Of a DNA stretch of 64,000 nt, positions 1-13,482 are shown one piece after another. Under the pieces are notes generated by a model, which saw nothing but the letters and a program-made list of their open reading frames with translations, did not search any database and was not told the origin of the DNA. This stretch comes from Lepus europaeus (Eukaryota; Chordata; Mammalia; Lagomorpha; Leporidae): the NCBI RefSeq assembly GCF_033115175.1, contig NC_084843.1, positions 50,570,474 to 50,634,473 of the forward strand, given 5' to 3'. The first letter of the stretch is position 1. Each line of letters starts with the position of its first letter. Position numbers and translations under genes: made by a program.

Positions 1-1436
1 TGGGAAGTTCCTTACTTGGAAGAGGCGAGATAAAAGACCACTCATCTGCAATTTCTTTTTTAGTCCAGGCTCTAAGATAAAAAAAAATACAAAAACCACA
101 GACCATGCCCAGGCTTTAAGAGCTATTTTGAACCTTACTGTCCCCCGACTTTAGAGGGAAGCCATACGGTACGAGAAGGCAAAGGGACAGCGTCCTACAG
201 GTCAGGCTCTGGAAGAATCAAGATGAGTCACGGGAGGCACAGAGGGGAGGAGGCAGCCACAGATGGAGAGAAGACAGCTGCTCAGGCCCTCAGGGTCCCG
301 CTGAACATGTCAGCCAGCATCCAGAGTGGAAAGGCACATTGCTTTCTAGCAAGGATTATAAAAAGGCAAAGCTCACAGAGTGCGTGAGAGGCAGTCAGCA
401 ATGCATCTAAAATGAAAGCTGCAATTTCACTTACAAAATAAAGTATAGGTGCACAATGGCAATTTATTTCTCGTGTTCATTTGAATTAAAACAAGTAGCC
501 AACCGAAAACCAGAGCCTGAGTGAAATAAAGCTCTCTCACTTCTGAGAACAGAGTCCCTGCTGGAGGTTTGCCTTGGACTTCATTCACTGAAGCACAAGA
601 ACACCCTGACTAGCACTGATCAGACTTTGGGACTAGCAAAAGAGTTCCCACTCGGGCAAATGCAGATAGTCTAATTCCACAATAACTGTGGGACTCGGAC
701 ATTCAGGGTTAACAAGCAGCTGTGAAAGTGTGGTACCAGATCCAGGAAAACAATGCATCTGACATATCCTGATAGTGCAAAGGCTCCCTGGGAGTCCAGG
801 TCAGAACTTTCTTCCCAAGATGTTCTGTAATGACTCCACCACGTGCACCCACAACTCCTCCAACATTACTTCTTCTCTCGTTATTTTTATTCCCAAAAGA
901 AGAGATGGTGAGATTGTCGGCAAGTATAAAACATAAGTGTATGAACTGTTTCTCTATTTCAACTAAAATTTCTAAGACTCAAGGGTGCTAAGTACTATGT
1001 GAAGCCATGCATATGTGCACAGTGAAGTTAAATAAGTTTGAGTAAACTGACCTGGACTTTTGGTGGAGAGGAAGAAAAAGTGGGAGACAAGGGAGGAGGA
1101 TGACGAGAGAGAAAAAAAAAATGTAAATAGTGAATGAAAAGTAGGAATTATTTTATTTTCCTTATAAGTCCTTCATAAAATGCCCTTCATAACCCTTGCC
1201 TGGTCTCTTTGGATTCTCACACTATGTACAGTTTACAGGATTTCTTGCTATACGATCCCCTTTATCACTGAAGTTGCCCGTCTTGAAGGCCCTGTGACTT
1301 TGATAGGTCACAGCTCTCATTCTACCCTCTGTGTGTGCTCTTGCTTGTTCTGGGGGGGAAAAAAGGACAACAGGAACATTCAACGACCAGTCAAAGAATT
1401 ACAAAAATCAGAGGGCCAATTTTTAGAATGAAGACC

Positions 1437-1442
<6 letters not shown>
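1..1442. other. unique intronic sequence, nothing recognised
   Basis: No gene, RNA or known repeat is recognised. Open frames here are short and lack recognisable protein character. Confidence 0.6.

Positions 1443-1469
<27 letters not shown>
1443..1469. repeat. poly(A) tract, 27 A
   Basis: An uninterrupted run of 27 adenines. No recognisable retroelement body lies directly upstream, so it may be a bare A-tract or the tail of something too decayed to see. Likely length-polymorphic. Confidence 0.9.
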
Positions 1470-4400
1470 GACACTGTCAGAAACCTACTGTTTCACCCTA
1501 TGAACCTACACCTTCAGGCTCTTAGGATTCCCCAGGGAGATCCCAGCCTGCTGATTCTACCCAGTAGATGTCAGCAGGCAGGGCCAGGCAAGCCACATGC
1601 ATTGTGAACCTCCACAGCCGGGCTGTGACCAGCACGACATGGCTGTGCTTGGCTTGAGCGTCTCCACAGCCACGTGCAGGGCATGAGGTCATGGCCAGTG
1701 CTGTCTCCTGCAAGCCACTGCATACCACCCCTCAAGACCTAATCAACAGCCACCGTTCCACTCCACCCCCTACTATACCGCTCAGCTGGACTGGACCACT
1801 GAATACCTTGACTTGTGTATTGTTTTGTGATTTTCAAGGTAAAACATTAGGGTTTTAGCCTTTCTCCCCCTGCCCCAAGGCAGATGACATATTTGCTAGA
1901 AGAAATGCGAGGGAGGATTTGAGAATTCTTGAAGTCAACTTCACGCCTTTCAAAGAAAGCAGAAGATATATAACCGGCTTTAAAGACACAAGATGGAGTC
2001 TATGTTAACTTGCTGGAAGCACAGTTCCCACTGGTAAACTGCTTTCATTGCACACACACACACACACACACGAGATACACTATCTTCAAACTCTACAAAA
2101 TACTAAATTTGCTCTGGCTTGGTAGAATCTTTAATGAAGACTAGCAGAACCAGTGTTATTTTAAAATTACATTCCCCCCCAAAAAAACAGTTAAGAACAG
2201 CAGTCAGAAACTCTTTGCCACCATTTCTCTTGCAAATCCCAGAAATACAGAACATGTAACATAAAAATAGCTCCTGTCCCAGTTCTTTTTGGCGCCTCCA
2301 TAGCTACTGATTAAAAGAAAGGACTGTGGTGCAAGTTTGGGTGTTTAATGTTAATTCTTTGCTCTTATCCTATTTTAAATGAGACTCTCCCCCCTTCCAC
2401 CCAATTAAAATGTGGTTGTATAAAAAATAAACTTATTTTCATACAAACCTCTCTCCTGCTTACAGATTTTTAAATAAAAAAATCCCTTTCCTTTTGTACT
2501 AACTTTTAGAATTTGATTGTTTTGTATTCTCCAAAGAGAGAATTCCACATTCCATATTTCTGCTAGAGAAAGTCCCTGAATTTGATCATATTTAAAATTA
2601 ATTTTAGAAGTGTAAGACCTTGTATTTTCTGGCTTAATCTAAGAACAGATTACAAATACATTTTTTCAAATATATTTTTATAGAAAATAATTTAGCCACT
2701 TAAAATTTATAGCTTATAAATTTATAGTTTATAAAGTTTTTAAAATTTAAAGTTTATAGACAATAAATTAGCTACTTAAAATTAGTATATAGCAAAAAAC
2801 AAGAAGGAAATATGCCTCATTGTTAGCAATTCTTGGGTGCTGAGACTATTCATGATTGCTAACTCTTTATATAATTTTCAAGAATTTACAAATCAGCAAA
2901 TGAAAAACTCTGCTGTCACCAAAAAGTTTAATTTAAAGAGAAACAAACAACAACAACAAAATCTTGCCAAGAAGTCAACATCATTACTTTCCCCTCAAAG
3001 GCTTTCATTCAAAGGGAGGAAATCAATGATCTGTTCTTTTTTTATACATATATTTGATTTAAGTTACACAAGTTTCATATACTTCCGTTGTACCGTTTTC
3101 GGAACATAGTAGCACTTCAAACCCAAATTTGGTTTTGAATAGCCTGTTTGCACAGGAGTCCACAGTGGTATGATCAGTGCTTACTCGGACTGCCACTGCC
3201 CATGCTCTTTGGAAAAAGACCTGGTCACACAGAGCCCAGGAACCAGACAGATCCTCTCCTAGGGCTTTGTCACCGTCCGTCACCGTGAGGTGGAGGTAGC
3301 TGAAGCCAAAGAGAGGGCAGAAAATGCTGCTCAAACCAAGGGGAGGACAAGCTGGCTGAGTTACTCAAGGCTCCATCTTCTGCTGCACTCCCAACAGCCT
3401 ACTGGGTGCCCTTTCACCTCGGTAGAAGTACTGTGACGTTTCTCCGTCCCCAGGGCAGAGCCGCACTTAGAGACCATCCCCGACACCTCTCCTCTGGGCC
3501 CTCTGCTCCACGTGTCTCAGGTCAGTCAGCTCCATCCTGCCCTCTGAGAACCTAACCAAACTTCTACATCTCGGGCAGAAATGGAAAGGTGGGGCCAGTC
3601 GAGGTCCTCATCCTTCCTGCCCTCACTGAAAGGACAAGGAAGAAGTAGAACAGAGACATTGCAAAGACGCTTTCCCCGGATGAGGTATTATCACAGGATT
3701 CAGGCACAGCCGTGCCTTCAAAGGTCTTACAGCTTCCCAATAGCAACGCTTGCATAAAAACAAGAAAGAATACCACACGGGCAGGGTAGGGCTGCTTGGG
3801 TGGGAGCCCAAGGAAGCAGCAGTGAGAAGAAGGCACGCACTTCTCCATCAGAAAGGATCTAAAATTTGATGGTGAGCAGCAGGCCTCCTTAGACCTCTGG
3901 TTACCTGTTTTGTATGAGCAGTATCTTCACTCCTTAGAGAACACGCTGTCCTCCACTCCTGCTCACAATTTCACAGGAAAATACATTCTCGGTTCACATC
4001 TATAATTTATAAGTCCTTGATTTATAAAGAAGTCTGAGTCTACATATAGAGACAGTGATAACTCCTACTGCTATGGGAAAGATCAGATGCACAGAGATTT
4101 GCTCCTGACAGAATTTCAAAACTTTTGTGGGAAAGCACAATTAAAAGATAAGTCTATTTTGGTGCAAGAGAAAGTTTTTTAAATCCTTGTGTCTTTTTTC
4201 GTAACACACATTTTCCATGAACATTTTAAAAACTCCTTGCATGTTCCCAGTGGGCCTGGCCTCTAGTGGCTTGGAGAGAATGTTCATCTCAGATCCGCCC
4301 TGACACAACCCCAGCCCACAGAAGTCCATGCATCTGTGATGCCCAGCAGTAAGAAGACAGAGGACCTGCACATTAGGCCTGGTTAATGCTTGGGACTCTG

Positions 4401-5070
4401 TTGTGTTACCAACCATCCTTGGGGAGGTTTCCAGGAGCAGTCTCACCCCATCTAACAGCCAAGATCACCTTGGCCACTCAATGCCTTTCCGACTTCCCTA
4501 TTATTCTAGCAAAACTTGGAAATCTCCGTGAGATACTTCTGTAATCCTTTCATATGATTTCACACCTAATCCTCTCTCTTCATTCGCCTCAACCCCCTTC
4601 ATCTCCGATTTACAGCTACCAACCACATTTCATGGAGAAAACAGATGTGAGGACGTCGTTCCGATCCTCACTCATCGTCACTCCCACCAATCTCCGGAAT
4701 CTGCTTCAGTTGTTACTCACCCTCTCGTTCTAGAACACAGGAAGCGTCTACTTTTAACTAAGGCCAATCCTTGCATGTGAGCCCCGGCTTCCTCACATCA
4801 TAGGACGGCTCCTGCCTTCTCCAGAGTTTAGCTCCTGCCACTGTCCCTTTATCCTTGCTTTCTTTTGCAATGCCCGTTTCTCCATCTCCATAACCTCCCC
4901 TCAGTCAAGGAGATGCGTGTCTCATGCTTCCTGTATTTAAACAAACAACACACACCCCAACTTCTCCTCCTTTGATCCACTTCTCTTGATCCCACTTCCC
5001 CTTTACCATAAAATGCCCCATACATTGTTGTTTCATTTCTTTATATTTTTCTCAACATACCCAGCAAGAT
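1470..5070. other. mostly unique intron; (CA)n and AT-rich patch
   Basis: No gene recognised. It contains a (CA)10.5 microsatellite at 2051-2071 and a strongly AT-rich, internally repetitive patch at about 2660-2790 built from variants of 'aaatttatagtttataaa'. The C/T-rich part at 4560-5060 reads like an old repeat, but I cannot name it. Confidence 0.5.
2051..2071. repeat. (CA)n microsatellite
   Basis: A perfect dinucleotide run of 21 bp. It is a candidate length marker. Confidence 0.95.
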
Positions 5071-5079
5071 TAACAGTAA

Positions 5080-5960
5080 TGTATATCTCACAAAAGCAGC
5101 TGTCCATTTTCTCTTAGATATGATAGAGCATCCAGCATGTTGGCCATAACCGCCTTCAATACACGACTTTCCTCCCTAGACAATCAAGAAAGCTTACCTT
5201 CTGCATCGTGTGCTGCTTCCTCTAATCTGAAGTGTGGCTGCCCCAGAGACATGTGCTCAGTCATCCTCACTTCCGTAACTACCTTCTCATCAAGTTCCAT
5301 CGGATAAAGATTGCTCAATACACTTCCAGATGGCTCTCTCACATCTCAGGTTGGGACCCCTGATGATATCCCTACTGGCACACTGGACTCTTCTGCTGAT
5401 GTAGCTACAGTTGGTTGTAAAACAGGCACATCAAAGTTATATTTAACTCTGTTCACTCTACTCCTAGAACGCTGGCTACCTTTTTGAGGAAACTCTAGCT
5501 TAGATCCATCCCTAAGATTTTTGTACTTTGCACCTGGAATTATCAGTGTGTCTGTTTGTACATTTACAGTTTTCTCCCCCACACCCCAAGACAAAAGTCC
5601 TTTCTTTGTAAGATCTCTGGCTGTCTTGTTCACTGCTATATCTCTGGTGTTTAGATCATAATCTGATTAAAGGAGCTGCTCAAGCAATATCTGATACCTG
5701 ATTCTTGGCCACATTGATGTAAGTGGTAATGAGGAATAACACTGGCTAGTACAGAGTTCTGACTATATTCTTTTTTGATTTCTTGTCTTCTTTCTCAGAA
5801 CTTGTTGGAGACCCAGTAATAGCAGTGGTGTCAACAGCACCCTCTTCTAACTGGGGTGCATGGACCATCTCAAGTGAAGATGGTGGTCAGAATGGTTCCC
5901 TTAGAACAATTCCTCTTTGCAAATACAAAGAAAACTCAAAAGTAGTGAAGAGCTAATAGC
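5080..5960 (-). pseudogene. decayed retrocopy-like coding remnant, parent not identified
   Basis: Read on the minus strand, the segment keeps protein-like sequence across several in-frame stops. From about 5640 down to 5346 an open stretch of 95 codons includes GLLSWGVGEKTVNVQTDT, SRSRVNRVKYNFDVPVLQ and SAEESSVPVG. The same frame continues after a stop as SNLYPMELDEKVV, then FRLEEAAHDAEGK, a further stop, and NMLDALSYLRENGQLL. Another frame further upstream (5770-5870) gives AVDTTAITGSPTSSEKEDKK. A long coding-like segment with no intron boundaries and scattered stops suggests a processed pseudogene. I do not recognise the parent gene. It could alternatively be chance sequence or part of an uncatalogued repeat. 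No poly(A) tail or target-site duplication was confirmed. Confidence 0.4.
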
Positions 5961-6018
5961 ATCTCTTCAAATCACACTCAAGCCAGCCATGGTTTACTAA
6001 AGCACCCTATCATGCACA

Positions 6019-6141
6019 AGAGATCTTCAAAAAGTTCATGAAAAATGGGTGTTATGAAAAAACCATGCCTAGATTTCAAAATCTGTGTACACCAAAAAAA
6101 CTTACCTTTTAATTCCATTTTTCATGAACATTTTGTGGTAT
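6019..6141 (+). repeat. palindromic mariner-like element, copy 1
   Basis: The left end has 'gatcttcaaaaagttcatga' and the right end carries its reverse complement in diverged form ('tttttcatgaacattttg'). The middle matches the other copies in this window ('atttcaaaatctgtgtacacc', 'ttttaattcca'). About 120 bp with no coding capacity, so a non-autonomous inverted-repeat DNA element. The family name is not confirmed. Confidence 0.7.
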
Positions 6142-6537
6142 ATTCATATTGGTTAGCCTGAGGTCCTTTAAAACACTTGTTACTTGTACTCTTAATCCAA
6201 AATTTTATTAATGTGATATATGCTTTCCTTAGAGTAATAAGATCTAAGTGCTTATCAATTGATCTTAGATTCCTTTAAAACAAAGCCAATTTAATATGCA
6301 GCCTGAGTTTAGCCATGTTACCTCATAGAATGTCAAGAAATCTAATTTGAATGAATTTAGAGGGTTATATACAACTCTGTTAACCATTTCTAAAACTTTA
6401 ATTTATCAGTAATTTTTCAGCTTCTGAACTACTACAGTGAATTAGTGAACTAACTGACCATGTAAAAAATTCAAAATACCTAGCTTTTTCAGAATTTGAG
6501 AAAGAGTTCTGATAGTGAAGGAGTTTTTTCGTTTGTC

Positions 6538-6768
6538 TTTTTAACTGTTCAAGATTCAGAGAACGTCATCCACTGGTTCATCAACCACATGTCTGCAGGA
6601 ACTAGAACCTCAATAATCATTATCCCTCTTGTGAGTGGCAGGGACCCAGCTACTTGAGCCATCACTAAGATCTCCCAGGATATGCCTTGAGCACAAAACT
6701 GGATCCAGGACCCTTGGAACACAAGAATCTTAGCAGTATCGTAACTGCTAAACCAAATGCTTGTTCCA
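6538..6768 (-). repeat. CSINE, old copy
   Basis: Reverse-oriented tRNA-derived SINE. It shows the antisense marks 'atccactggttcatcaacc', 'gcagggacccagctacttgagccat' in diverged form, and a head end 'taactgctaaaccaaatgc'. It is strongly diverged from the young copies and lacks a clear tail. Confidence 0.65.
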
Positions 6769-8125
6769 GTTAACTACAGTTTACAATCTCAATATACTGC
6801 GTGTACACCTACAGACACATGCGTGTGTGTTTGTTTGGCAAGGGGAGAGACAATTGCACTTTTATGCTTGTTGTATTTCCCGGACCAAGATAATTTAAGT
6901 ACGTAACTAATTTTATCAGAAACAATTGTTTTATTCCCAGTGGCTGAATGAACAAGAATATTCAGCTAAATGATTAAGAAACTTAGTGTGTGGCAGTTGT
7001 ATCATTTTATTTTTAATCAAGTTGGCGTGACTATTTCTCACCACGGAAGGAGCAAAAGCAGAGTGCTCTCTAGACTACTCTCTTCTCCTTTCCAATGACA
7101 GGAGAGCCAAGGAGTCAGGAGCTGGATTTGCTGAAGCAAAGCCTGCTGGATGAAAAACCACTTTAACCTTTAAATATAATATTGCAAAACCTAATCTAAA
7201 AAGAGCAACTCAGAATTCTTTCTCATAGTTTCTTTCTATGATCTTTCCATAACAGAACAAGGAAGGTCAGGTTTGCAGAGAAAGATTATCAATGGTTCTT
7301 TCTAGGAAAGATTGGTGAAAATGAAAACCATGCTACCTGTTTAAGCTGTTCATTAAAAACAAAAGGCTGGATAAACCTACTTTCTCAAGTAATATAACAT
7401 AAAATCTTTACTCCTTGGCTTGAAAAGTCTATTTTCACATGCAGACTTCTAGGAACAAGAATATGAGTGATATAGGCATATTCTAGAAGCAAGGCTTCAG
7501 ACAAACTGTTTTTTTAATCTTTCTTCCAGAGTGATCTCTTCTTAGTCCCTTAGCAGACTGGTCGGCATGCCACAGAGCTGCTGGTCTGACCTCACTTTTT
7601 CTCATTTTCTGCTTAAGTCAATCAGACTTTTGCTACTAACACTGACACTACTTACAAAAAGGCAGGGCAATATAATGATATAAGCTCACTGTTCTTGGTG
7701 GTTGTAACATATTTCTGCCCATAGTATGGTACTTTGATAGAATGGAATTTCAAAGAAATCACTTATTCAAAGTTCCTGGGGCAAATGGTTAGTTACTTGG
7801 GATGTTCAGGGAATAGAATTGAGGGGTTTAATTTTTAGTTTAACTCAAGACTTTTCAGAAATCACTTTTTGCTTTGTCCTTGATGTTGAAACTATTCCAG
7901 AGATGCCCGAGTCCACTTGGGCTTCATATAGTTCAGGTACTTTATTCAATTAAATTCACATGAGTTTGTAATCATGGATGTTGTTCATTGTAGTTATAGA
8001 ACATGGCACATGGGGACACGGAGAAGACATTCTGAAAAATATTATTTACAAGGTATATCTGCTTATAGTTCATTTTGTTCTGATTTCCTGCTCTTGTAAA
8101 GATACAGCAAGGAGAAAATGGTTGT
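6769..8125. other. unique intronic sequence, nothing recognised
   Basis: No gene, RNA gene or confident repeat seen. Confidence 0.55.
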
Positions 8126-8127
8126 TG

Positions 8128-8187
8128 GCGAGAGAGGGACAGAGAGAGAGAGAGACAGAGAGAGAGAGAGACAGAGAGAGAGACAGA

Positions 8188-8219
<32 letters not shown>

Positions 8220-8468
8220 CAGAGAGAGGGCATCCATCTACAAATGCCGCTGGAGTTGGTCCTATGCAAAGCAAGGAACCAGCGGATACTTCTGGGTCTC
8301 CAAGGTGGGTGCAGGGGCCCAAGCACATGGGCCATCTTTTACTTCTTTCCTAGGATCATTAGCAGGAAGCTATATTGGAAGTGGAGCACCCAGGACACCA
8401 GTGCTCATATGGAATGCCAGCTCTGCAAGCATCAGCTTTATCCACTACACCACAGTGCTACTCCCTCC
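8128..8468 (-). repeat. CSINE with expanded (GA)n
   Basis: Reverse-oriented CSINE. Its CT-rich 3' segment has expanded into a GA/GACA purine tract (about 8135-8227). The body 'gcaggggcccaagcacatgggcc', 'agcaggaagctatattggaagtgg' and the head 'tatccactacaccacagtgct' follow. The apparent open frames rich in Arg-Glu or Leu-Ser here are only translations of the tract. Confidence 0.85.
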
Positions 8469-9933
8469 CTCCCCAAATACTGCCAAAAGGAAGTATGCCT
8501 AACATTTTGCATGGGCAGACATTTAGAGTAGCATAATTCTGGCTTTATTAACTGAGAAGCACACCCCCCCACCCCCGACCCCTGCTGCCATACATGTCAC
8601 TTGGTTGATATATCCAGGAACATTTCTATGCTATCAGGAAAGCTGATCACTTTCAAATTTACACAGTGTTTCTTTATCTATTTAATCCCACTCCTAGTGA
8701 AGAGCTGCTTTTTCAAATTTTAATACAAAACACCACTATTAACATCACTACTGACAACAGCAAAAAGCAAAACAACTTTGTACATATATCTTTGAACACT
8801 TTTAAAATTATCTTCTTAGGATAATTTCCAGGAGGTTTAAAATACTTTTAAATTATACATCTCTCTATGCACAACCAACAGTAATTCCTTTGAGTAGCTA
8901 TTTTGTATATTTTTTCATTTCAGAGAACTATGCTGATTGCTATGCTGAACTAATATTTACATCACTCAGCAGCCCAATAACTGTAACTGGTTAAAACTAC
9001 ACAAACAGTTTCAGAAGGCAGAAAGCCTACTGTCCCAAACTGGAATTTTTTTTTTTTTTAAATCACACATGAGCCAGCAGACTTTGGCAAAAAACTTGGC
9101 ATAGCACCTTAATGAATAAAAGTGGTCAGGGCTGTGGTTTCGCATTTCATCCAGGGAATGCCCAGGGACCAGGATGGAATGTCAGGTGGAAAGGCGATTT
9201 CCTCATTCAGCACTCTCCCTTTCCCTCCGGCAGCTGGCTGAGGCAACACCAAGCAGATCCACACACCCCACACATTCATTCATTCATTCAGTGATTCTGG
9301 ACTACCAAATATCCCTTTTGGCAAATTATTCAAGGTTGTTCAGTTTTCTAGTATTGATGTAAAGAAGTGTCTCATGAGAACAGTTAATGATAAAAATGTA
9401 TGGAATTTGTTAGGAAAATCAACAATGCACATTCAGACTCTAGTTATAACGTAACAAATGGCCTACCAGGAAACCGCTTCCCAACATGGGAGAATAATGT
9501 AATCATTTTTAATGTGGACAACATACAAAGTCAGATAGAAATTGGGGAGGAACTACATGTTTTCAAGAAAATAAGGGAAAATGCAGCGTAACAAAGAGGC
9601 ATAGTCTGTATTTCCAAAAAGTGGAGGCCAGCTCTCCTAAAAGATGCTGGTTTGTGGATCTTTCCCTCTGAATAAATACCCCCAAATCACCACATATTTG
9701 AAAGTGAAATAGAAGATGACTAAAATTTCAATATATGAAAAACATAGACTTGCAAATTCCAGAGGGCAAGGTTCTGACTGACATTTACCACTGTTTTCCA
9801 GCATAGTGAAGAGTGCCTGAAAAATAGAGGCTGAAATATTTGCTGAGAAAGAGGAAGGAAAGAAGGAAAATGAGAGAAAATAAAAGTAAAAACTTCTTAA
9901 AGGAGGAAGATATTGTTTATGAAAGACAGCCTT
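8469..9933. other. unique intronic sequence
   Basis: No gene recognised. Short simple repeats only: a C-rich patch near 8562-8580, T12 near 9047, and an (ATTC)n-like stretch at 9276-9290. Confidence 0.55.
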
Positions 9934-10243
9934 GGGGCCAGCACTGTGGCACAGCGGGTTAAAGCCCCAGCATCCCATATGGGCACTGGTTTGAGTCCTG
10001 GCTGCTCCTCTTCCAATCCAGCTCTCTGCTAAGGCCTGGAAAAGCAGTAGAAGATGGCCCAAGTCCTCGGGCTGCTGTACCTGCTTGGGAGAGCCAGAAG
10101 AAGCTCTTGGCTTCAGATCAGCTCAGCTCTGGCAATCAGGGTCATTTGGGGAGTGAACCAGCAGAATGAAAGACCTCTCCCTCTCTATGGCTCTACCTCT
10201 CTGCAACTCTTTCAAATAAGTAAAATAAATATTTTAAAAGCCT
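9934..10243 (+). repeat. CSINE
   Basis: Forward copy: head 'ggggccagcactgtggcaca', then 'catcccatatgggcac', 'gatggcccaagtcctcgggc', 'ggggagtgaaccagcag', a CT-rich segment and an 'aataagtaaaataaat' tail. Middle-aged by divergence. Confidence 0.93.
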
Positions 10244-10322
10244 TTTCCAGTCAGATTTCATTCCATACAAAATACATGCAAGTGTCTAAATGACACCAAA
10301 AGGGAATAAAAATGGTAAAGGA

Positions 10323-10578
10323 GGGGCCGGCACTGTGGCATAGTGGATAAAGCTACCACCTGCAATGCCGGCATCCCACATGGTGCTGGTTCAAATCCCA
10401 GCTGCTCCAATTCTGATCCAGCTCTTTGCTATGGCCTGGGAATACAGTAGAAGATGGCCCAAGTCCTTGGGTCCCTGCACTCATGTGGGTGACCTGGGAG
10501 AAGCTCCTGGCTCCTGGCTTCAGATTGGCACAGCTCCTGCCATTGTGGCCATCTGGGGAGTGAACCAGTGAATGGAAG

Positions 10579-10624
<46 letters not shown>

Positions 10625-10662
10625 CTCTGTAACTCTGCCTTCAAATATATAAACCTTAAAAA
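10323..10662 (+). repeat. CSINE with target-site duplication
   Basis: Forward copy beginning 'ggggccggcactgtggcata', with a (CT)n run at about 10582-10620 and an A-rich end. An 11-bp direct repeat 'aaaaatggtaa' lies immediately outside both ends (10308-10318 and 10663-10673), followed by 'agga' or 'gga'. This marks an L1-machinery insertion. Confidence 0.95.
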
Positions 10663-10856
10663 AAAAATGGTAAGGACACATTCTTATGATGTCATGGGTC
10701 TACAGTCTTTAAAAATCATTTTCAAATTCCATTATACATTCTGTTAATCAAAAATCTGATACTATCTTCATTTTCATTGAGCAATTTTCAAATATTTGTT
10801 ATTGAATGTATCTCAAAATCAATAAAGGTAAAACTGCTTTTACAAGGGAATATTGT

Positions 10857-11078
10857 GGGGCCGGCACCGTGGCTCACTTGGTTAATCCTCTGCCTGTGGC
10901 GCCAGCATCCCATATGGACACTGGGTTCTAACCTGGCTCCTGGCTTCATATCAGCGCAGCGCCAGCCGTAGCAGCCATTTGGGGAGTGAACCAACGGAAG
11001 GAAGACCTTTCACTTTGTCTTTCTCTCTGTCTATAACTCTACCTGTCAAATAAATAAAATAAAAATTAAAAAAAAAAA
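10857..11078 (+). repeat. CSINE with internal deletion
   Basis: Forward copy of the 'gtggctcacttggttaatcc' type. It jumps from 'gggttctaacc' directly to 'tggctcctggcttc', so about 100 bp of the body containing the 'gatggcccaagtgcttggg' core is missing. The tail is 'caaataaataaaataaaaatt' plus A's. Confidence 0.92.
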
Positions 11079-13424
11079 GAAGGAAGAGTGAGCTGTATAA
11101 AACTGAACGAGGTTACAAGCATATACTTCGTGTTAGGAGCATTTCTGTCTTTGTTGTAAAGGTTTCAGATACACCTAAAATTGGCTAAAATTGAAAAACT
11201 TATCTATGAAACTCTCCATGAAGATCTGATCTCAAGTATGCTCTTTAATGGGACAATAGGAAAGTATGAGAGATTTATTCAGCACTTCCCAAACACTTGA
11301 AGTGGGACATTTCAGGAAAATTTCCCAACAATGACAAGGAGACAGGAATTCCTGTCTCCATTGCATAGATGGGAGAGACAGTGAAGGTAATAACTGGTAC
11401 AGCCAGTAAGCAATGGGAGAAGACACACACAGGGACTCTGGGGATCGGACTCTGGAGCCACACCTAACCAGGAAGACAGGCTACATAACGATGTTAGCAG
11501 GAGAGATGGTGACAGTGATAACTGATAAGAATATTAATTATATGTAATAATACACAAATGCTGCCAAAACACTTTCACACATAGTTCATCTTTCTCAGGT
11601 TATACTCAACTCGGTAGAATTCTCCTGCCAAGGGCAAAGGACCGAAGGATTAAATCACTGTGTTTGGAAACTGTGCAAGGAACCAATTGTCGCGCCCTCT
11701 CTCTCTTTACTTCAGCGCATAGACCCGGCGGGGAAAATGCAGACTGAGTTTCTCCTCCAGCCTCTGGGACCAGACACACAGGCTGAGAGCTTTCTTCCCT
11801 GCTTTCACTCTGAGGCTAGGCCTGAAATGCTTGCTTGGGCAGATTTCAGAGTAGACACCTGCATTTTTATGTTTAGTATGGCAGGGGCTCGGGTGGGAGG
11901 AGGAAATTACCCAGGATTCATGGTAGTTTGGTAGCTATTAAGTGACCTTGGAGAGGTAGTATAACTGCCATGAAAATAAGATTACCTCTTCCACAGGGCC
12001 ACAAGAATCAAATGTGCTAACGTATATTGAAGTCCTTGTTGCCTAACAGATCGATACACATCACTCAAGACCTCAAAGCTTTTATTTTTCACAAGTGCCC
12101 ACATCTCTCAAAGCACCTCAGTATCATATCCATTCATTCAGTGGCCAGTCTGCTCCAACGTCAGCTTTACTTTTACTGAATATATCTAATTCTAGCACTG
12201 TGTGTACTTTTTTTTTTTTTTTCTTACCCTCTAAGGTGAGGACATAGCCCCTCCTAGCCAAACAGATTAGCAGTAATAAGATTTTCTATCACATTTAACC
12301 ATCAGAAATGCCATCAATAGGAAGTCTCCAGGGCAAGAGAGGCAGTGCAGCCTGCCAGGTCTCGGACTCATGGTAGGTATCTATTATTTAGAAGGACGGC
12401 ACAGACGGCCTTACATAACCGTTCCCACCAAATGGGAGCTTGGCGTGACATCTGATGGAAGACTCACTCCTAAAAGAGTTTGTTTAAATTTTTCATCAGA
12501 CTGCCTGCATGAAAAATTGAAACAGAAAATTCTCCCAAGTTAGGGGAACAGTTTGCTAAAAAGAAGATGCAAATTTACAATTACCTTTTACACCCCCTTC
12601 ACAGGATTCTGTGCTTTCTGTGTTTAAAAGGCAAGAAAGTGTTTGGCTTTTAAGTCAGGAAGAGAAAAAAAAAAAAAAAACAAATTTTCCCTCTAGCTCA
12701 GGCAGGAGGCTCTCCTCTCTTCATGCCTTGGATGGCAATTTCTCCCTATTAAAAGCCTTTGTCCTTCAGGCAATGGCGAAAACTGTGCGAAAATGACAAT
12801 GGGTGCTTTGCCTCTGGCATGATTATCAGCACACTGCTTTTTCTCCTCACTGTTTTTCTCCTCAAGGTGGTTAGCCTGGGGAGGTGGTGGGAGCAGGACT
12901 GCAGAATTACCAAGCTGGGAGTCCATTCATTTCCTTCTACTGCACTGCAGGTCTTTCCGACTCAACTCCCGTGTCCTCGGTGACATTTAAGTACAGAAGG
13001 CGAGCCTTCCCTTCAAAATGCACGCTGCAATCCAAAGAGCGCATGAGGATAGCATGGCTTTCAGAAATTAAATATTATGATTCTGCCAATCCCCAATATT
13101 AAAATGTTTCCTTCCTCGGTGTTTTTGAGAGGGGGGCGGATCAGCATTTCAGAGGGTGGGAGCCTGCTGTGAATGCAGATGGAAATTTTATGGCTTGTCT
13201 AATGCTTGTCTATTTTAATAAAGAGAATAAATTACAACAGCGGCACAATTTCATTCTATACTCCATGTGTTGCTATAATGAAATCAAAGCAGTCTTCTAT
13301 CCTGGAATTGTATCTCTCTCTGCGTTGTTCACTGTCTTCCAATTCTGCCTCTGAAATTTATTTATCAAGTACAGCACATTCGCTAAAAGGATGGGAAAGA
13401 AATCTCCGGGGTCAACAAACAAGG

Positions 13425-13482
<58 letters not shown>

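Noticed and set aside
8118-8531. Arg-Glu and Leu-Ser dipeptide-rich open frames on both strands
   Set aside because: They are translations of the (GA)n segment of a CSINE. No start context, homology or codon bias supports coding.
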